Positions 24,101-36,911 of a stretch of 64,000 bases of DNA are shown piece by piece. Position numbers and translations under genes: made by a program. This DNA comes from Branchiostoma floridae (taxonomy: Eukaryota; Chordata; Leptocardii; Amphioxiformes; Branchiostomatidae). Position 1 is the stretch's first letter, and every line of letters begins with the position of its first letter. The stretch spans positions 23,203,249-23,267,248 of the forward strand of contig NC_049980.1 of the NCBI RefSeq assembly GCF_000003815.2. The letters run 5' to 3'. The notes beneath the pieces are model-generated. The model did not search any database. It was not told the DNA's origin and worked only from the letters and a program-made list of their open reading frames with translations.

Positions 24101-24725
24101 TGAAGTACGGACTTCCTGACGACTGACTAAATTGTGCAAGAGGATCAGTCAGCATAAACGGACTCGTGTTTCTCAACCAAGGCATGCTGGCACTGACTTT
24201 GCAATATCTCCCAAAATTAGTCACTAAGCGATTAATTTTCCTTAAGAACTTAACTATTCCTCGGACCACATTATGGCTTTCATACTTCCAAAGAAAGGAG
24301 GATCAACTTGGCAATGCAGCCGTGAATGTTAACCAGCAGAGATTCTGCACCATTTTTCCCGGATGTCAGCTGTGGAGGCTCAGCTGCTGATAGTCCACAA
24401 ATAGAGAATGGCTATTGTTGTGGGGAATCCTAGCTTCACCACTTCAGACGATGTGCCTAATATTGGGGACATTCCCTCAGCTGAAAATCCCGTTAAAAGA
24501 CTGAGAGGCTCTCGGACGTGACAAGAAATACATTCCCTGAAAAAAAGATTAGAAGATCGAACAAATAATGCCTCTCGGGACATGCACCTGATCCTGGCAA
24601 TTCGCTAAGGTAAATATGAATGGGGCCATAGCCTGGGGGAGGTGCACAACCGTCCATTCCATCCACTGGCATCACCCGACGAAACTCCAGCAGCTATATA
24701 TTAAGTAAGTAGTAACAAGAATGCA

Positions 24726-24780
24726 GCAATAAGCATATCTACCGTCATTTGCACTTTTCTCAGTAGATATAGCTTATTGC
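24726..24780. repeat. Inverted repeat, ~17-bp arms
   Basis: gcaataagcatatctac (24726-24742) faces gtagatatagcttattgc (24763-24780). These are complementary except for one extra base in the right arm, with a 20-base loop. Confidence 0.55.
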
Positions 24781-25010
24781 AAATTGCCAATACACATTGA
24801 CCTGTAAACAGTTGGAAGTGAATGGTAACCCTATCTAGTAAACGTCGGAAATGTACCCGGCTCGTTTATTTATGTTTTCATAAGGCACATCGGTCAGCCA
24901 TGTTTGTTGAATATTTCTATTAGATAATGTATAGGCACCCTTAGCTTTGTCTTTGGGGAGATCAAAGGAAAAATAAAACAGAATAACTACATGGCTAGTT
25001 TCACAGACAA

Positions 25011-25480
25011 GGGAATCATCATAGATATGGACATGGGTAATGGCATCATGGATATGCACATGGGTAAGGGCACCATCATGGATTTACACATGGGTAAGGG
25101 CGTTATTAGCAGATATGCACAATGGGTAAGGGCATTATCATAGATACGCAGATGATACGGGCACCATCATGGATATGCATATGGTGAGGGCACCATCATA
25201 GATATGCACATAGTGCGGGCATTATCATGGATATGCACATGAGTAGGGACATCATCATGGATATGCACATGGGTAATGGCGTTATCACAAATATGCACAT
25301 GGGTAAGGGCATCATGTATTAATGCAAGGTGTGGGCATCATCATAGATATGCACATGGGTAAGGGTATCATCATGGATACACACATGGTGCTGGTACCAT
25401 CAAGGATATACACAAGAGTAAGGGCTATCATCATTGGTATGCACTTGTTAAAGGGCATCATCACAGATGGGTACATGCAT
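25011..25480. repeat. Minisatellite, ~30-bp unit, about 15 copies
   Basis: Tandem variants of gatatgcacatgggtaaggg followed by catcatcatg, length 24-33 bases. The best-conserved units lie at 25040-25130 and 25240-25370. The repeat keeps a short plus-strand ORF open (25322-25522), which I do not regard as a gene. Confidence 0.9.
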
Positions 25481-28299
25481 GTTTGCATACTGCATGCTTT
25501 TTGTTTTTCTTTTTGCAGATGAGTTTTACTATCCTGTTAGCAGTTTAAAGACAGCAGAGGTTATCCATTAGTACAGGCCCTGACAAATATAGGCTGCCTC
25601 CTCCCGCCTCCCCGAGCAAAACTGTATCGAACCTATGTCGACATGCTGGAGGCAGCTGCCTGAAGATATGACAGTTGATTGCTTCCAGTGTATTTAGAGC
25701 ATAACATGATTACCTGTTTATCGAAAGTTGATAAAAAAAACGTATAATGCACTGCTGTTGATGTGTTCCTGCCTGAAGAAAGTACTGGACTTTCACCCCC
25801 TCCAAACACACACAACGATCGGGGAAATGATTTGTGTTTGTTTGCCTGCATCCCGGAGGATGAGCGTCATATAAGCTCAGCGCCAGCGGTTTACAAAATG
25901 AATTGTGTAATTGAATAGAATAATGATAATATTAGATACGACGAAATAGAATCGAATAAGATTAAATCAAATCATGAAAGAAACAAGAACACTTTTGGTA
26001 CAAAAATAACGGACCATCCTGATCATTAACCCAAACAAAATCCCCATTTAAATTTTTCCCATTCTGCCATTATCCCAGCAGGAAGAACGTATTCCATAAA
26101 TGTTTTAAATAACCAGCTCACGATCGCTGGAGCCGTATTGACATAAAGGACCAACCCTAAAATAATCTGTTCATAAAATCTTTATTCTCTAGATTGGCCC
26201 AAATGTCCTGGAAGTGACAAGAATCCTGATAAGGCAGGCAGTTTGTCCGTTGCACGAGGTTGTTTCGTGATGTAGAGATTCCCTACTGCCCCGCAACATT
26301 TACCTGCGAGAGTGTAGTGTGAAGGTGGGCTCATCCAGTAATATCTCCCCAGATCACTGAATCATATCAAGTAAAACCCTTCCCAGTTGAAGGCCGGCTG
26401 AATTATTGCCACAAAAATGAGGTGTGTAACAGCAAGACGCCTGCGCTTCCGCTCAGCATTGTACTATGTGATAAAGTCAGGTCTCCGTGTAGACATAAAT
26501 TGTGTGGCAAGCAATGAAGAGTGCATAGTGGGAAATTTATCTCACTCCTAACACAAGTGCAGGATTAGAGCGCTACATTATATACCGTTGGCCGACCTTC
26601 CACCATGTTGGCAAAGATATATGTGCAGAAATGCCAGATCCTAAAACAATTTTCCCCTCTACTCAAGCGAGATGGACTTGCCAACAGCCATAATGAGTCT
26701 TTTCAAAAGGCGAACAAAATCCGCAAATAGGATTATCGACCTTTACTCCAATCGGTGGGCCTGACGCGCCCATGCCTCCACAGGAATAATACATTACCAG
26801 GTAACGCCCCAACCGGAACACCATATATCGTTTTATAGAAAAATGCAACTTAACGTATATCAGATAGAGGGTTTAAATAGATTAAGATCTTCATGCTGGA
26901 TGAGACATAAATGAAAAGTCACGTTAATCCCAACCCTTCGGTGCCACTGATCCACATTTTGCCCAGTGCCCCCAGCACCGCCTTACCCATGCCTAACACT
27001 TTAATCATCCTTCCTTACCGGAGGTCAGAACGAAATCGAAATCAATACAGAAGCGTACCCGGCTCAGTTTTATATTAAATTACATCTTCATGATCAATAT
27101 CACACACAGGTTAGGAGCATCCTCGGAAACCACTAACACCCTTGTGTCTGGGGGCAAAGCTTCTGAGAAATCACATATGTATTACCACGGTGTTCATCAG
27201 CTACGACAACGGTGGAGTGGGACTAGGCTGATAAGAACTTTGGCAATAACTCACGAATAGCTTCTTAACCTTTCAACAAAGGAACGTGTTTTCTTTACTT
27301 TTCGATCAGTTTTCCTTGAATGCTGCAGAGAAATATTGTAAGCTTTGTGACCAGACAATAAGACCAGTATGTTTTCCTGAACTACTGCTGCTCTGACAAA
27401 GTGGAGTTTCTAACTTGTTTGTACGCTGATATGCAATTGTCTAGGCTATCACCACTGCCTTGCCTGTATCTGTATTGCTGTCAGTGATGGCATTAAAACC
27501 AGATCAGAAGTGGGAGGAACAAGAGTGCATACCATGTCTGCCCTAACAATCTGCCTGCAAAGCAGTAACGACGTCATTTTATGACGCTGACATTGACGGA
27601 TCAGACAGCTTCCTTCCAGCAGTATTAGGCTGTTAGGTAGTTAAGATCATCATTCAGAAGGGCAATTACAGTATGGGGGTTGATGACCGCCACTGTATGG
27701 GAGTCCTGTAACAAAGGACATTTGATACAAACCTCTCGAAGTGATTTGCAACATGAGAAACTCAAGAATTGATTGTTGAAGCTCTTGGTTGTGTGTGATG
27801 GATACTGCAATGCCCGAGAAATTGTATCGCAGCATTTTTCCCGTTTCCCTCGAGAATACATCCGTGCCATACGTCTCTATGAATCGACCTTGCGTCTGGT
27901 ATGGCAAGACATTTGACTGAGGTCACTTATATCCTACCGATGAAAAGGTCTACCTTGAGCACACGGCCTGGCGTCCCGGGAGGACCTTTTACCATGAAGA
28001 CTTCAATGTTGTGTATCACGTATTGCCAACTTCTGAAAAAAATCGATGTGAAAGTCCTTCTTGTGAACATGAGCACAGCGACGACTTTATGGGCTGGAGA
28101 AATGTTGGGCTTACATTACTTGTCGTTAATCTGAATGCAGACTACAGACGCCCTCCGAAAGTAAGAGACGCAGAGGGATTTTCTTCTGTCATAGTCGATT
28201 GCCTCGGGCAATGCTATTCAGAACGGCATGCTGGACCAGGAAAAATATTACTTATAATATCGCCTAGTTTAAAATCATTGAATGTATAAGTTTAGTCTT

Positions 28300-28390
28300 T
28301 TCCTCTACATCCATAAGACCACTTGTGGTCCCTTTTGTGCACTTAGCCCTCGGGTATGAATATGCAATAAAGATTATTATCATTAGTATT
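28300..28390 (+). repeat. Possible 3' tail of a non-LTR retrotransposon
   Basis: The sequence ends gaatatgcaataaagattat followed by tatcatta. An AATAAA signal close to a short ATT/ATC repeat is the usual 3' end of CR1/L2-type elements. No reverse transcriptase frame is visible upstream; the protein-like ORF at 28011-28289 is not recognisable as one. Weak evidence. Confidence 0.3.
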
Positions 28391-29037
28391 TGCCTGTTTT
28401 CAGGAAGACCATACCTTGGTGAGCCATCCACGTGGAAATACACAACGTGGTTTTGTAATCACGTGGTGAAGGTGTCACTTTTATGACGGGGCCAAGTTGG
28501 TCCATCTTTCCTCTTTGTCACGATTGGTGCAAAAAAAGCCTTTCAGTGAGAAAAGTGGATCGAGCCCTGGCTAGCTCTTACAAAATTGCACGATCGTCCT
28601 AAAACCTGACTTATTAACAGTTCAAAAACAGCTTTTGATTCCGTAACTCGATATAGAGACTGTAAGGCAGTCTTTCTTGCTGATATATATGTATTAGTTA
28701 TTACACCAGCTGTCGTTCCGTGTCTCCTGAGTACACCAGAGCGCCGCTTTCAGCATGCTGCGTGACATGCCTACAGAGATCCTTGTTATAAACTAAGTCA
28801 AACTTTCCCTATAGCAGATTTTAGACAGATGACCTCCTTGATGGTGAAAACCCCTTCAGATAGCTATTAGGTGACCACACAGCCAATCATCGCTACGGCC
28901 AATTACTTAAGAACAAGATACGTCCAACCGAGCCTTTCATATGACAATAAATTGTCTAGACAAAGTTAACTGGTATCAACTAAAAACTGCTTGAGATAAT
29001 TGAGTGTCTGAGAACCGCCGCTGATGCAGCAGAAAGC

Positions 29038-29168
29038 NNNNNNNNNNNNNNNNNNNNNNNNNNNNNNNNNNNNNNNNNNNNNNNNNNNNNNNNNNNNNNN
29101 NNNNNNNNNNNNNNNNNNNNNNNNNNNNNNNNNNNNNNNNNNNNNNNNNNNNNNNNNNNNNNNNNNNN
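29038..29168. other. Assembly gap (131 N)
   Basis: A run of N. The flanking sequences share no obvious overlap. Confidence 1.
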
Positions 29169-29284
29169 GGATTTAAAGATTTATGCTCTAAACGACACCA
29201 GCTGTCTTTAATTGGTCAACGTACATTCGTATTATAGATTGTGCACATAAAGCAGTGTCGTTTGAAGAGAGTGTTGTTTAACAT

Positions 29285-29345
29285 GCTATAATCATCATCT
29301 CAACTTTATTTCTGGCTCATTAGGCCCATAAAAGACGCATGCGTA
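29285..29345 (-). repeat. Possible 3' tail of a second non-LTR element
   Basis: On the minus strand the sequence reads cctaatgagccagaaataaa and then gttgagatgatgattat, again an AATAAA signal before a simple ATG/ATT tail, next to the assembly gap. No coding part is seen. Confidence 0.3.
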
Positions 29346-30702
29346 CAAAAAACTCGATATGTGTACATGGCAAATGACTCCGGTCTGCTAAAATGAAATT
29401 GAAATAAATAAACTTTGGGTATCAGCTGCCTATCGTTGTTGATTGCAGCATATGTTTTCAACAATTCAACTCCTTTTATCAAGAAGTGAAGTTGGATATC
29501 CGCTGCAATGTTTCCTAAAAGTGCTTTAATTTGTAATGCATGTTTCTAGTAGCTTCAACGATACAGCTGTTTTCGTATCCGGGCGTTTGACTTAGTCTTC
29601 AAGTTGCTAACCTCAAATAGTCCAGATGTAAGTTTATCTTGGAGTGGAAAGTCACCAGACAAAGATCCATACAACGATTTAATCCGTATCAGTAGATGCA
29701 AACCCACTTTTGAGATTGGCACTAAATGAGACATTCTTTATTATCTGTAACAGTTGGACTGAAAAGCTGACGTAGGTTGAGAGTGAATAACTACTTAATG
29801 AGGTGATATGTCTTTTCTTCATCCTTCACACATCATTAGAGTATATTTCACCGACTCAATATCAAAGTTGACAGGGTGCAATCCTGGTTAACGATGAATC
29901 ACGGCAGCATTTTATTTGTATGAACTGCCGGTAATTTTTGCAATAACACAACCTTTTTGTTCAGCTCTTATCATAATGATTTGATGATTGTTTTATCAAT
30001 TACCTCAAAAGTTGCCTGGACAGTGGACAATGTGGATAATGTCTACCAGGAATCCTTTCAATGGAGATAAAATATGTGGCTGATACTGTTGACATTCTCT
30101 GAATAATTTCAAATATGCAAACAAATAGTTTTTTGCTTGATTGATTTCGCTGCTTTTTTAAGCAAATTTGTTCTTTGAAACAATGGCTTTAAGCCTCATA
30201 GGTAACAATTACTTTTTCTACCCAAAGACAAAAACATGTAACGATGATGAATTTAAAGAAAAAGAAGTCCTCATCAAAACATGTTGCAATGCCGGAAGAT
30301 TTTGTGCAGCATGTATTATCGGAAACCTGCCAAGGGAATTACAACTGTCCATGTTCAATAATGTATAAACCGATCTGATAAAGTTGCCAGATGTTTGGAC
30401 AACCTTAGAACATAAAGTACATAAGTACAGACATCGAATGTTCTTATTGATTATTGAATCGATTAAAAGCAAGGTGCTGTATCCACTCTGAACTTCATAA
30501 ACCCTGAAAATAGCAAAGATCGTTTTTGAAGAGGTGTAAGACTGAACAATGGCTGTTTGAGAACAATTGATCAATAGATCTCAGAACGAATCCAATAGTC
30601 GAAACAAATTTCCAAAACATATCTTTGGAAAATCAAGGCAACTGAACAGAACTAAATGCAGTTTCGAAAAAGAAAAAGAGCCAGTGTTAGTGTTATCCAT
30701 AC

Positions 30703-30870
30703 CCACTGGTACACTGACTGAACTGTCGTCCTCCATGAGGAGTACATTGCGAACCGTCAATAAATACTTCAGCATCGCCATCAGATATTCTCTGCCTTCA
30801 AATAAGAGTTGATCCAATCTTCCCTCCTCGCCGACATCTACCAGACACAGTCGGTCCAAACACACAGTCC
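30703..30870 (-). CDS. Candidate exon, unknown domain
   Basis: A 168-bp exon-like unit with acceptor TATTTATCAG and donor CCAGTGG|GTATGG; phase 1 in, 1 out, and the only frame open throughout. It encodes TVCLDRLCLVDVGEEG, then RLDQLLFEGREYLMAMLKYL and LTVRNVLLMEDDSSVSVPV, an amphipathic, mainly helical-looking segment. I recognise no family. A symmetrical 1-1 exon would fit between the signal-peptide exon and the S1 exons of the receptor, but it could belong to another gene. Confidence 0.35.
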
Positions 30871-33800
30871 CTGATAAATATCTCTACATTCAGCGCGCCG
30901 ACTTGGTTAGCGACCTGAATACAGAATGGCCAATCCTACACCTAGCGAAAATGTCTATGTTCTATGAAGTCCCGTGAGCGATTGAGAACAAGGGAGCAAA
31001 AAGGGGGTCGGAAAGGTCATAACCAGGTTCATAAGGTAATATCTGCCGTGTGCCGTCGATGAAAAGACAATGACTTGATTGATTGTATGTTATAATTAAT
31101 CTGGTACAATGTCATGGCAACAGAAATGTATATAGAATATACAATCTAAAGGGCAAACCGTGATATTTGTTATTGCAATGGATGGATCTTTATGGGTACT
31201 GTAGTGAAGAAAATCAAAATTTTGTTGCCTGTTTGCAAGAGATGGAGACTTGATGTATATGATTTTAATAAATGACAAACGTTAAAGAGAATATACATGT
31301 GTATATATAGAGGAAAATGTGACCTAACAAAAGTTATCAACAGTCCTTCCGCGCTATCCCTTAAGCGTTTCAATAACGGTATATCACCGATTTACTGCAA
31401 ATGATGCCGTCATAAAACGTAAGTACGTCATTACAGTCTGTTGGAATCCGTTTTTAGGATTAGTGTGACTGAGATTGTTTGACTAGGCTAACACTGTGAC
31501 TATATATCAACTCGCAGTTGTGCGGTATAAAGTGTTCCATCCGAGCCTGCCCAGGACATTAATGTTTCTTCCAATTACAATCTTGAATTGGCTTGCTTCA
31601 GACGTTATACTTTTTAGTAGTGCGAATGGCACAACTGCGTCGGCCATTCAATCTGTACGCTCTGTTAATTGTTGCACTGCGTTCGTCCAATCTGATTTCA
31701 TGCAAATTGAGTGATACAACAATCCGTAACTCTGTAACATTCACTGCAGAATAACGAAGACGACAAAAACGTAATTGCTGCGGGTTGGTTTTACTGCACT
31801 GTTCCACACTAACATCAGTCCATGCTGCCTACATATTGCCTCAGGAGCCGAAGGGAAAAAATGATGAAAATCCCCAGATAGGTAGCGAAGAAACGCGTCT
31901 TACGTAGCTTTGAAACGAGAACAGGGACGTTGATGATAAGAAAAGACAACACACCATGCATGTTGATAGGTGTCCCTGAAGATGAATTTATCTTCTTGTT
32001 CTTTATTAGAAACCATAGAATTACCATTTTAAGGCACCCAGTGGTTGTGCTTTGACGGCACATTTATTTTGTTACCTTGAGGTTCACACAAACCTTTTGC
32101 TCCTTGGAATTTGCGACTTCTCGTTGGATTTTCCGTGTTCTCGTCGGAAAAAGGATTTAAAAAAAAACATCAATTGTGACCAGGCTTTACTTTAGTATTT
32201 TAGATTGATTATTGATTCTACACCTATGTTATACATCTGGTATTTTTGAACAACTCTAAACTTAATATGGAATGTTAAAGTTTTTATATCTGGTGAATAA
32301 GAGAAAAGTCACTAGTTATTGACTTCGATATGTATTTGTGTGTAGTAATTTGCAAACGATCTAAACTTTACTTGAGAAATTCATACTGTTACATATGTCT
32401 ATATTTGATATGCTTCTGGTACTTGGCTAGTACAATCCAAATTGGTTTCAATTCCCGTGCATCATGCGCCTTTACGAATTATCAATTTGAATGACATAGT
32501 TAAAGCGTTTGCAATTCCATCGATTGAAGCAGTGTTCCTAAAAGCTTATCTGCGGTGCTGACAAAGTACGCCTTAGATGACCTGTGTCTGTGCCCTTCTC
32601 ATGGATGTGGTGAAGGTTTTGAACTACAGCACCGTGACCGCTAGCAAGGGTACCATTGACAGGGAATCACTTTGTTGCGCTGTACGTTCACAGGTACACA
32701 GCCCGACGCTAATGAGTTGTAAGGGATGGATTGTAGTAATGTATTTCCTGACACATTGGCAGCAGGAGAAGAGATATAAGTGAAGTACCCCTTACTGCTT
32801 GATGTATTCTATGGCTGTTGTAAGTGAAGGTTTCAGTCGGAATAACTTCATCTGTTGTAGATTATTGCATCAACAACATACTCTGTATCAATCAACCCCC
32901 GTGCCTCTAGTATTGTTATGAATTAGCATTCTTGCTGCCATTAGAAGCAAGATAGCATGTTAAGATGAAAGGAAAACAAAACTTTTGCATTTTCTTGTAG
33001 CCGTAGGTTGTTCAATAATAACTCGGATGTCATTAAGACATCGAAAGTACATAAACATTCAGCTGCAAAATCAGATAACTTAAAGTTTAAGAAAAATAAA
33101 TGCAATTGGATTCAATTTACATTGCTTCAAAACATTTCATCAAAGTTACGCAGAAGGTGCTTAACCCTATTTTCAGACCGGGCTATTTTGCTCAATCTGG
33201 GACGGAGGGGCTTTTGAGGGCCAAAATTTTCAGAGATGAGATAAAATATGAGGATTGTAAGAAGTTTGACGGCATTATTAAGAAATATGAAGTCACTTAT
33301 GTCAAGGAGCTTCTTGCTTATGTGATTGGCTGGAACCATGAAAAAAGGTTATACGCCATATTGTGCCCAAATTTTCAAAAATACATGCATTTTGTTCAGC
33401 AAGTATCTGCAAAAAACAGAGAAAATAGACTAAAAACGTTTAATTGAATATTGGCGAAATTTAACTTTTTAGGGATGATAAGTTAGTTATAATTGATCTG
33501 GTGATATGGGTCGCCATCTTGGATTTGGGTCGATGACGTCATGACATTAGCATGATCGATGTATACTTGATTATGAAAGGTAAATTAAATTACATAGTTT
33601 TATTCATATATTAAGAAAGCAGTAATAGCAACTTTAGGTTCTGCCAAGAACCGGTTGTCATGTCATCACGAGAAAATGGAAAACTTTCCAAACTTTATAA
33701 AATAGGTGCCAAGAAAATTTTAGCAAAATTCACCAAATATGTTGGCTTTAGTCTAAGGTCTCAAGTCTAGTCGTTCAAGCGCCCTCAACATCCCCTCCCC

Positions 33801-36700
33801 CGCCTGAATAGGGGTAAAATATGAATACGACATTTTACAGACCGCCCTAGATAATTCCGTCGGCGTATCACTGTTTTGATATGATTGGGGAGTTCTGTTG
33901 AGAGGAAAATTTCTGCAAGCAATCTGTTTCTACGCAGCAACAATTGGCGGGAAGTACTGTTTTGCCTGGAAGAAAAATCGATAAACCGAGAAACTCCATC
34001 CAGCTGCTTTCGAACGATGCCTTTATTCACCTTTAGGGATTATGGAAATTACCGCGTAAATAGATAGATTTAATGGCAACTATCTCCTCGGGTAATCCCG
34101 TTTAGATTTCCTTAATTGGATGATGATACCGAATTCAGCCTGAGGTTTTCCATTCTTTACATAACGTCAACCATCGTATGTGTCTGGAACTAGCTCTATG
34201 TGGGGGTGAGGCTTACCTGCGTGTCTTGCGCATCTTGGTCGACAACTGTATGTGTACTTGCCAACATGTACGTGGCGTTTTATGGCACAGACAGCTTTTT
34301 CGGTTCTTACCCTCACGTGTCACAGTTAGGTAGTAGAAATACGACATGTCTCCCCGACATGCTGCCACTCGGATGAAACTAATTTGTTTTCAGCACGGCT
34401 GTTTGTTCTATTAGCCCTGGCTTCCAGTCAATGTCAAATGACCCAGTTTCAGCAAGATTAAACATGAGTTGAGTTCGACATTATGAGTTTTATCATATTG
34501 CTGATAATATTATGATTTTACTACTGATTTTTTCGCATGATGTACTTATGTTTTATGAACACGATTTGTGACTAGGAAACAGAAATGTAGAAGAATGCAC
34601 AGCTCAAATACTTGCAGGAGCTCTTTTGGCCAGTGCAATGAAAAATTAATAAATCACACCCCTAATACTCCATCCCAGTCCAGTAGTGTCCAAGTTGAGT
34701 ATAACGCTTACGGCTGGAAACCAAATCTTTCGGTCCAAAAATAGGGTTGCTCTCCATTGAATTTTGCAGGCAGGACTGTAGTATTTTATGATTAGGCCAC
34801 AGCAAGTAAATTTTATGGATGACATTAGCGCGCGCATTAATTTTCGCCTGATTTCTTTTTTTTCTGCAGTGATGGCCAACATGACGATTAAGTACCAAAA
34901 TGAGCAAATATGTTATGTTTTAGCCTAATAATTGTACTTGTAGAATTGACACTCCCGAGTTACCCAGGACTGTAGTTGTAGAAATGAAACTTATTGGATA
35001 GTTGTAAAATTGACACCAATATGAAAGCTATGTGTGGTTACCAACTTTATTGGTAATGCCAGTCTACCACACTAGTGTCACTTTTACCACACCAGTACAT
35101 GTCTTAAATACAGGAATGAATGTCTTGTTGGCTCTGATGCCATGTTTTGTACCTTTAATCCTATTTACAACAGTCATCACAACATTATGGTGCCTATTTT
35201 TGAAAATGTAGCCATCTTGTTGTTTTTTTACCCATCTTGTTTTTTTTCGCCCTATCGCACTATTTTTGCGGTCTGCAGAGGATGTCATCCATTTACTTGC
35301 TGTGGCCTTAGAAGGCATTCAGCAAATACATTTTGCGACATTGAAATAGCTTAGGTACCCTGAAGAATAAGAAATCCCATTCCTATGATACATAATGCGG
35401 TGTCAAAGAATTTTGCAAGCAATTCCTTTTATTAAACATTGAATAATTGGTTGTTTCCGTGCCGGTCTCGTTTTCCTCGGTTATGGTGCAGTAAAGTGTG
35501 GAGTTGGTCTCGTACCTGAACAATGGATCATCTCCAAGCACTACACAGAGCATTACACATCTGCGTCTCCGGCGCATCCTGTCATCTCATAAATATAAGG
35601 GGATTGTCAAGGCGCCGAGTAACATTAAGAAGACTTCTATATATTCTCTATCTGTAGATAAATTGTCGTAGATTTCATCACAACACTTAGCAGTGACACC
35701 ATTGACTTATTGCGATTTTCAGTCGCACTCCAATAATGGATAGCATAGTCATGATTTATCATTGAATGCATGTAGTAGTGTTGGCTATTATCGAAGTTCA
35801 ATAAAACCGCTGTGGTAAATGTAATTTCGTATGGCATGTAATGTCATCAACTTCATTCTAGTTGCATGAAGCAAATAGAGATCTGAACTGGTGCGAGCAA
35901 ATTGTCAAGTTATCATCGTGATCTCTAGATTACATCTAGATTACGCACAAGATTTGTAATTTCTGAGCCCGACTGGGATAATTTGAAAAATATTGGTGCA
36001 CGAAATGAGGTCGTTTGGATGAAATGTCATTCTTGAAAATGTTGTGATCTCGCTGCGACGAGTCATAAACGGTTGCTATCGCAGCTCTTTTATGGTTGCA
36101 CCAGACTGATATGATATCAATCCTTGCTACAGCTGCTGTGGGTCGCCGACTGCGCAGTGCTATGATTGGTTTATAGGACTCTTGAAACTGATTGGTAAGT
36201 TTCAGAATGCAGGAGTGACATATCCTGAAACCTGATATCTCAAGGTAATGATTAATCAGTAGAGTGTAAACCGTCATAGAAAATAAACACCGGGAAAATG
36301 CTACAATTACAGCCCATTGCCTCGCTATGGTATGCTATATGCCTATTTCATGGCAATGGTTCAGTAAGTTCTAATTAGAAACAGAGGAAACGCACATTTA
36401 CCTGTCATAAGGGCTGTATGTCATCAGGTGTTGCAACCATCTGTAACACTAAAGACCGGAAAATATATGTCCAATTACGTCTCACGACTGCCGAAAAGTC
36501 ATAACACTAATGGATTACTTTTAAGAAGTATTGGAGAAAAATATTACGTATTCTCTTATTGAGAAATGTAAGCAGTGAATTGTTGTATATTTAGTAGCTG
36601 AACAGCCGTGTATCAGAAGAAGGATAGATCGTCTAATGTTTTCACGTACACATCGGATACTGCTTTTGTTTTGGAAGAAAATCAAAATGTACTTGTATGG

Positions 36701-36911
36701 CTATAGTAGATGGAAGTATCTGTACAGCTGGACAATTCTCNNNNNNNNNNNNNNNNNNNNNNNNNNNNNNNNNNNNNNNNNNNNNNNNNNNNNNNNNNNN
36801 NNNNNNNNNNNNNNNNNNNNNNNNNNNNNNNNNNNNNNNNTTCCGCAAATACGCCCTTGCATTAAAAAACCCTATAGTAGATGGAAGTATCTGTACAGCT
36901 GGACAATTCTC
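36701..36911. repeat. Identical 40-bp direct repeat flanking a gap
   Basis: 36701-36740 and 36872-36911 are identical: ctatagtagatggaagtatc followed by tgtacagctggacaattctc. The first copy ends exactly where the N run begins. This suggests that the two contigs overlap and were not merged. Confidence 0.95.
36741..36840. other. Assembly gap (100 N, nominal size)
   Basis: Exactly 100 N, the conventional placeholder for a gap of unknown size, bounded by the 40-bp repeat described at 36701-36911. Confidence 1.

Larger units (their letters stand above)
9732..30702. other. Intron-like region, no confident exon
   Basis: About 21 kb without a recognised gene. If the long receptor model is right, it is intronic. 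Repeats inside it are listed separately. Unplaced ORFs with protein-like composition include 10743-11006 (minus; RRPILINTSAYCYPGMMLTP, LVYCEPQVLQEEIKENG), 15760-15987 (minus; NFRWYWSAGVIPCGLL) and 23207-23500 (minus; ELFSVKDAVYLYKDKTIS). None shows a domain I can name. Confidence 0.45.

Noticed and set aside
25322-25522. ORF with repeated G-I-I-M-D-x-H-M segments
   Set aside because: It is the translation of the minisatellite and has no independent evidence of being a gene.
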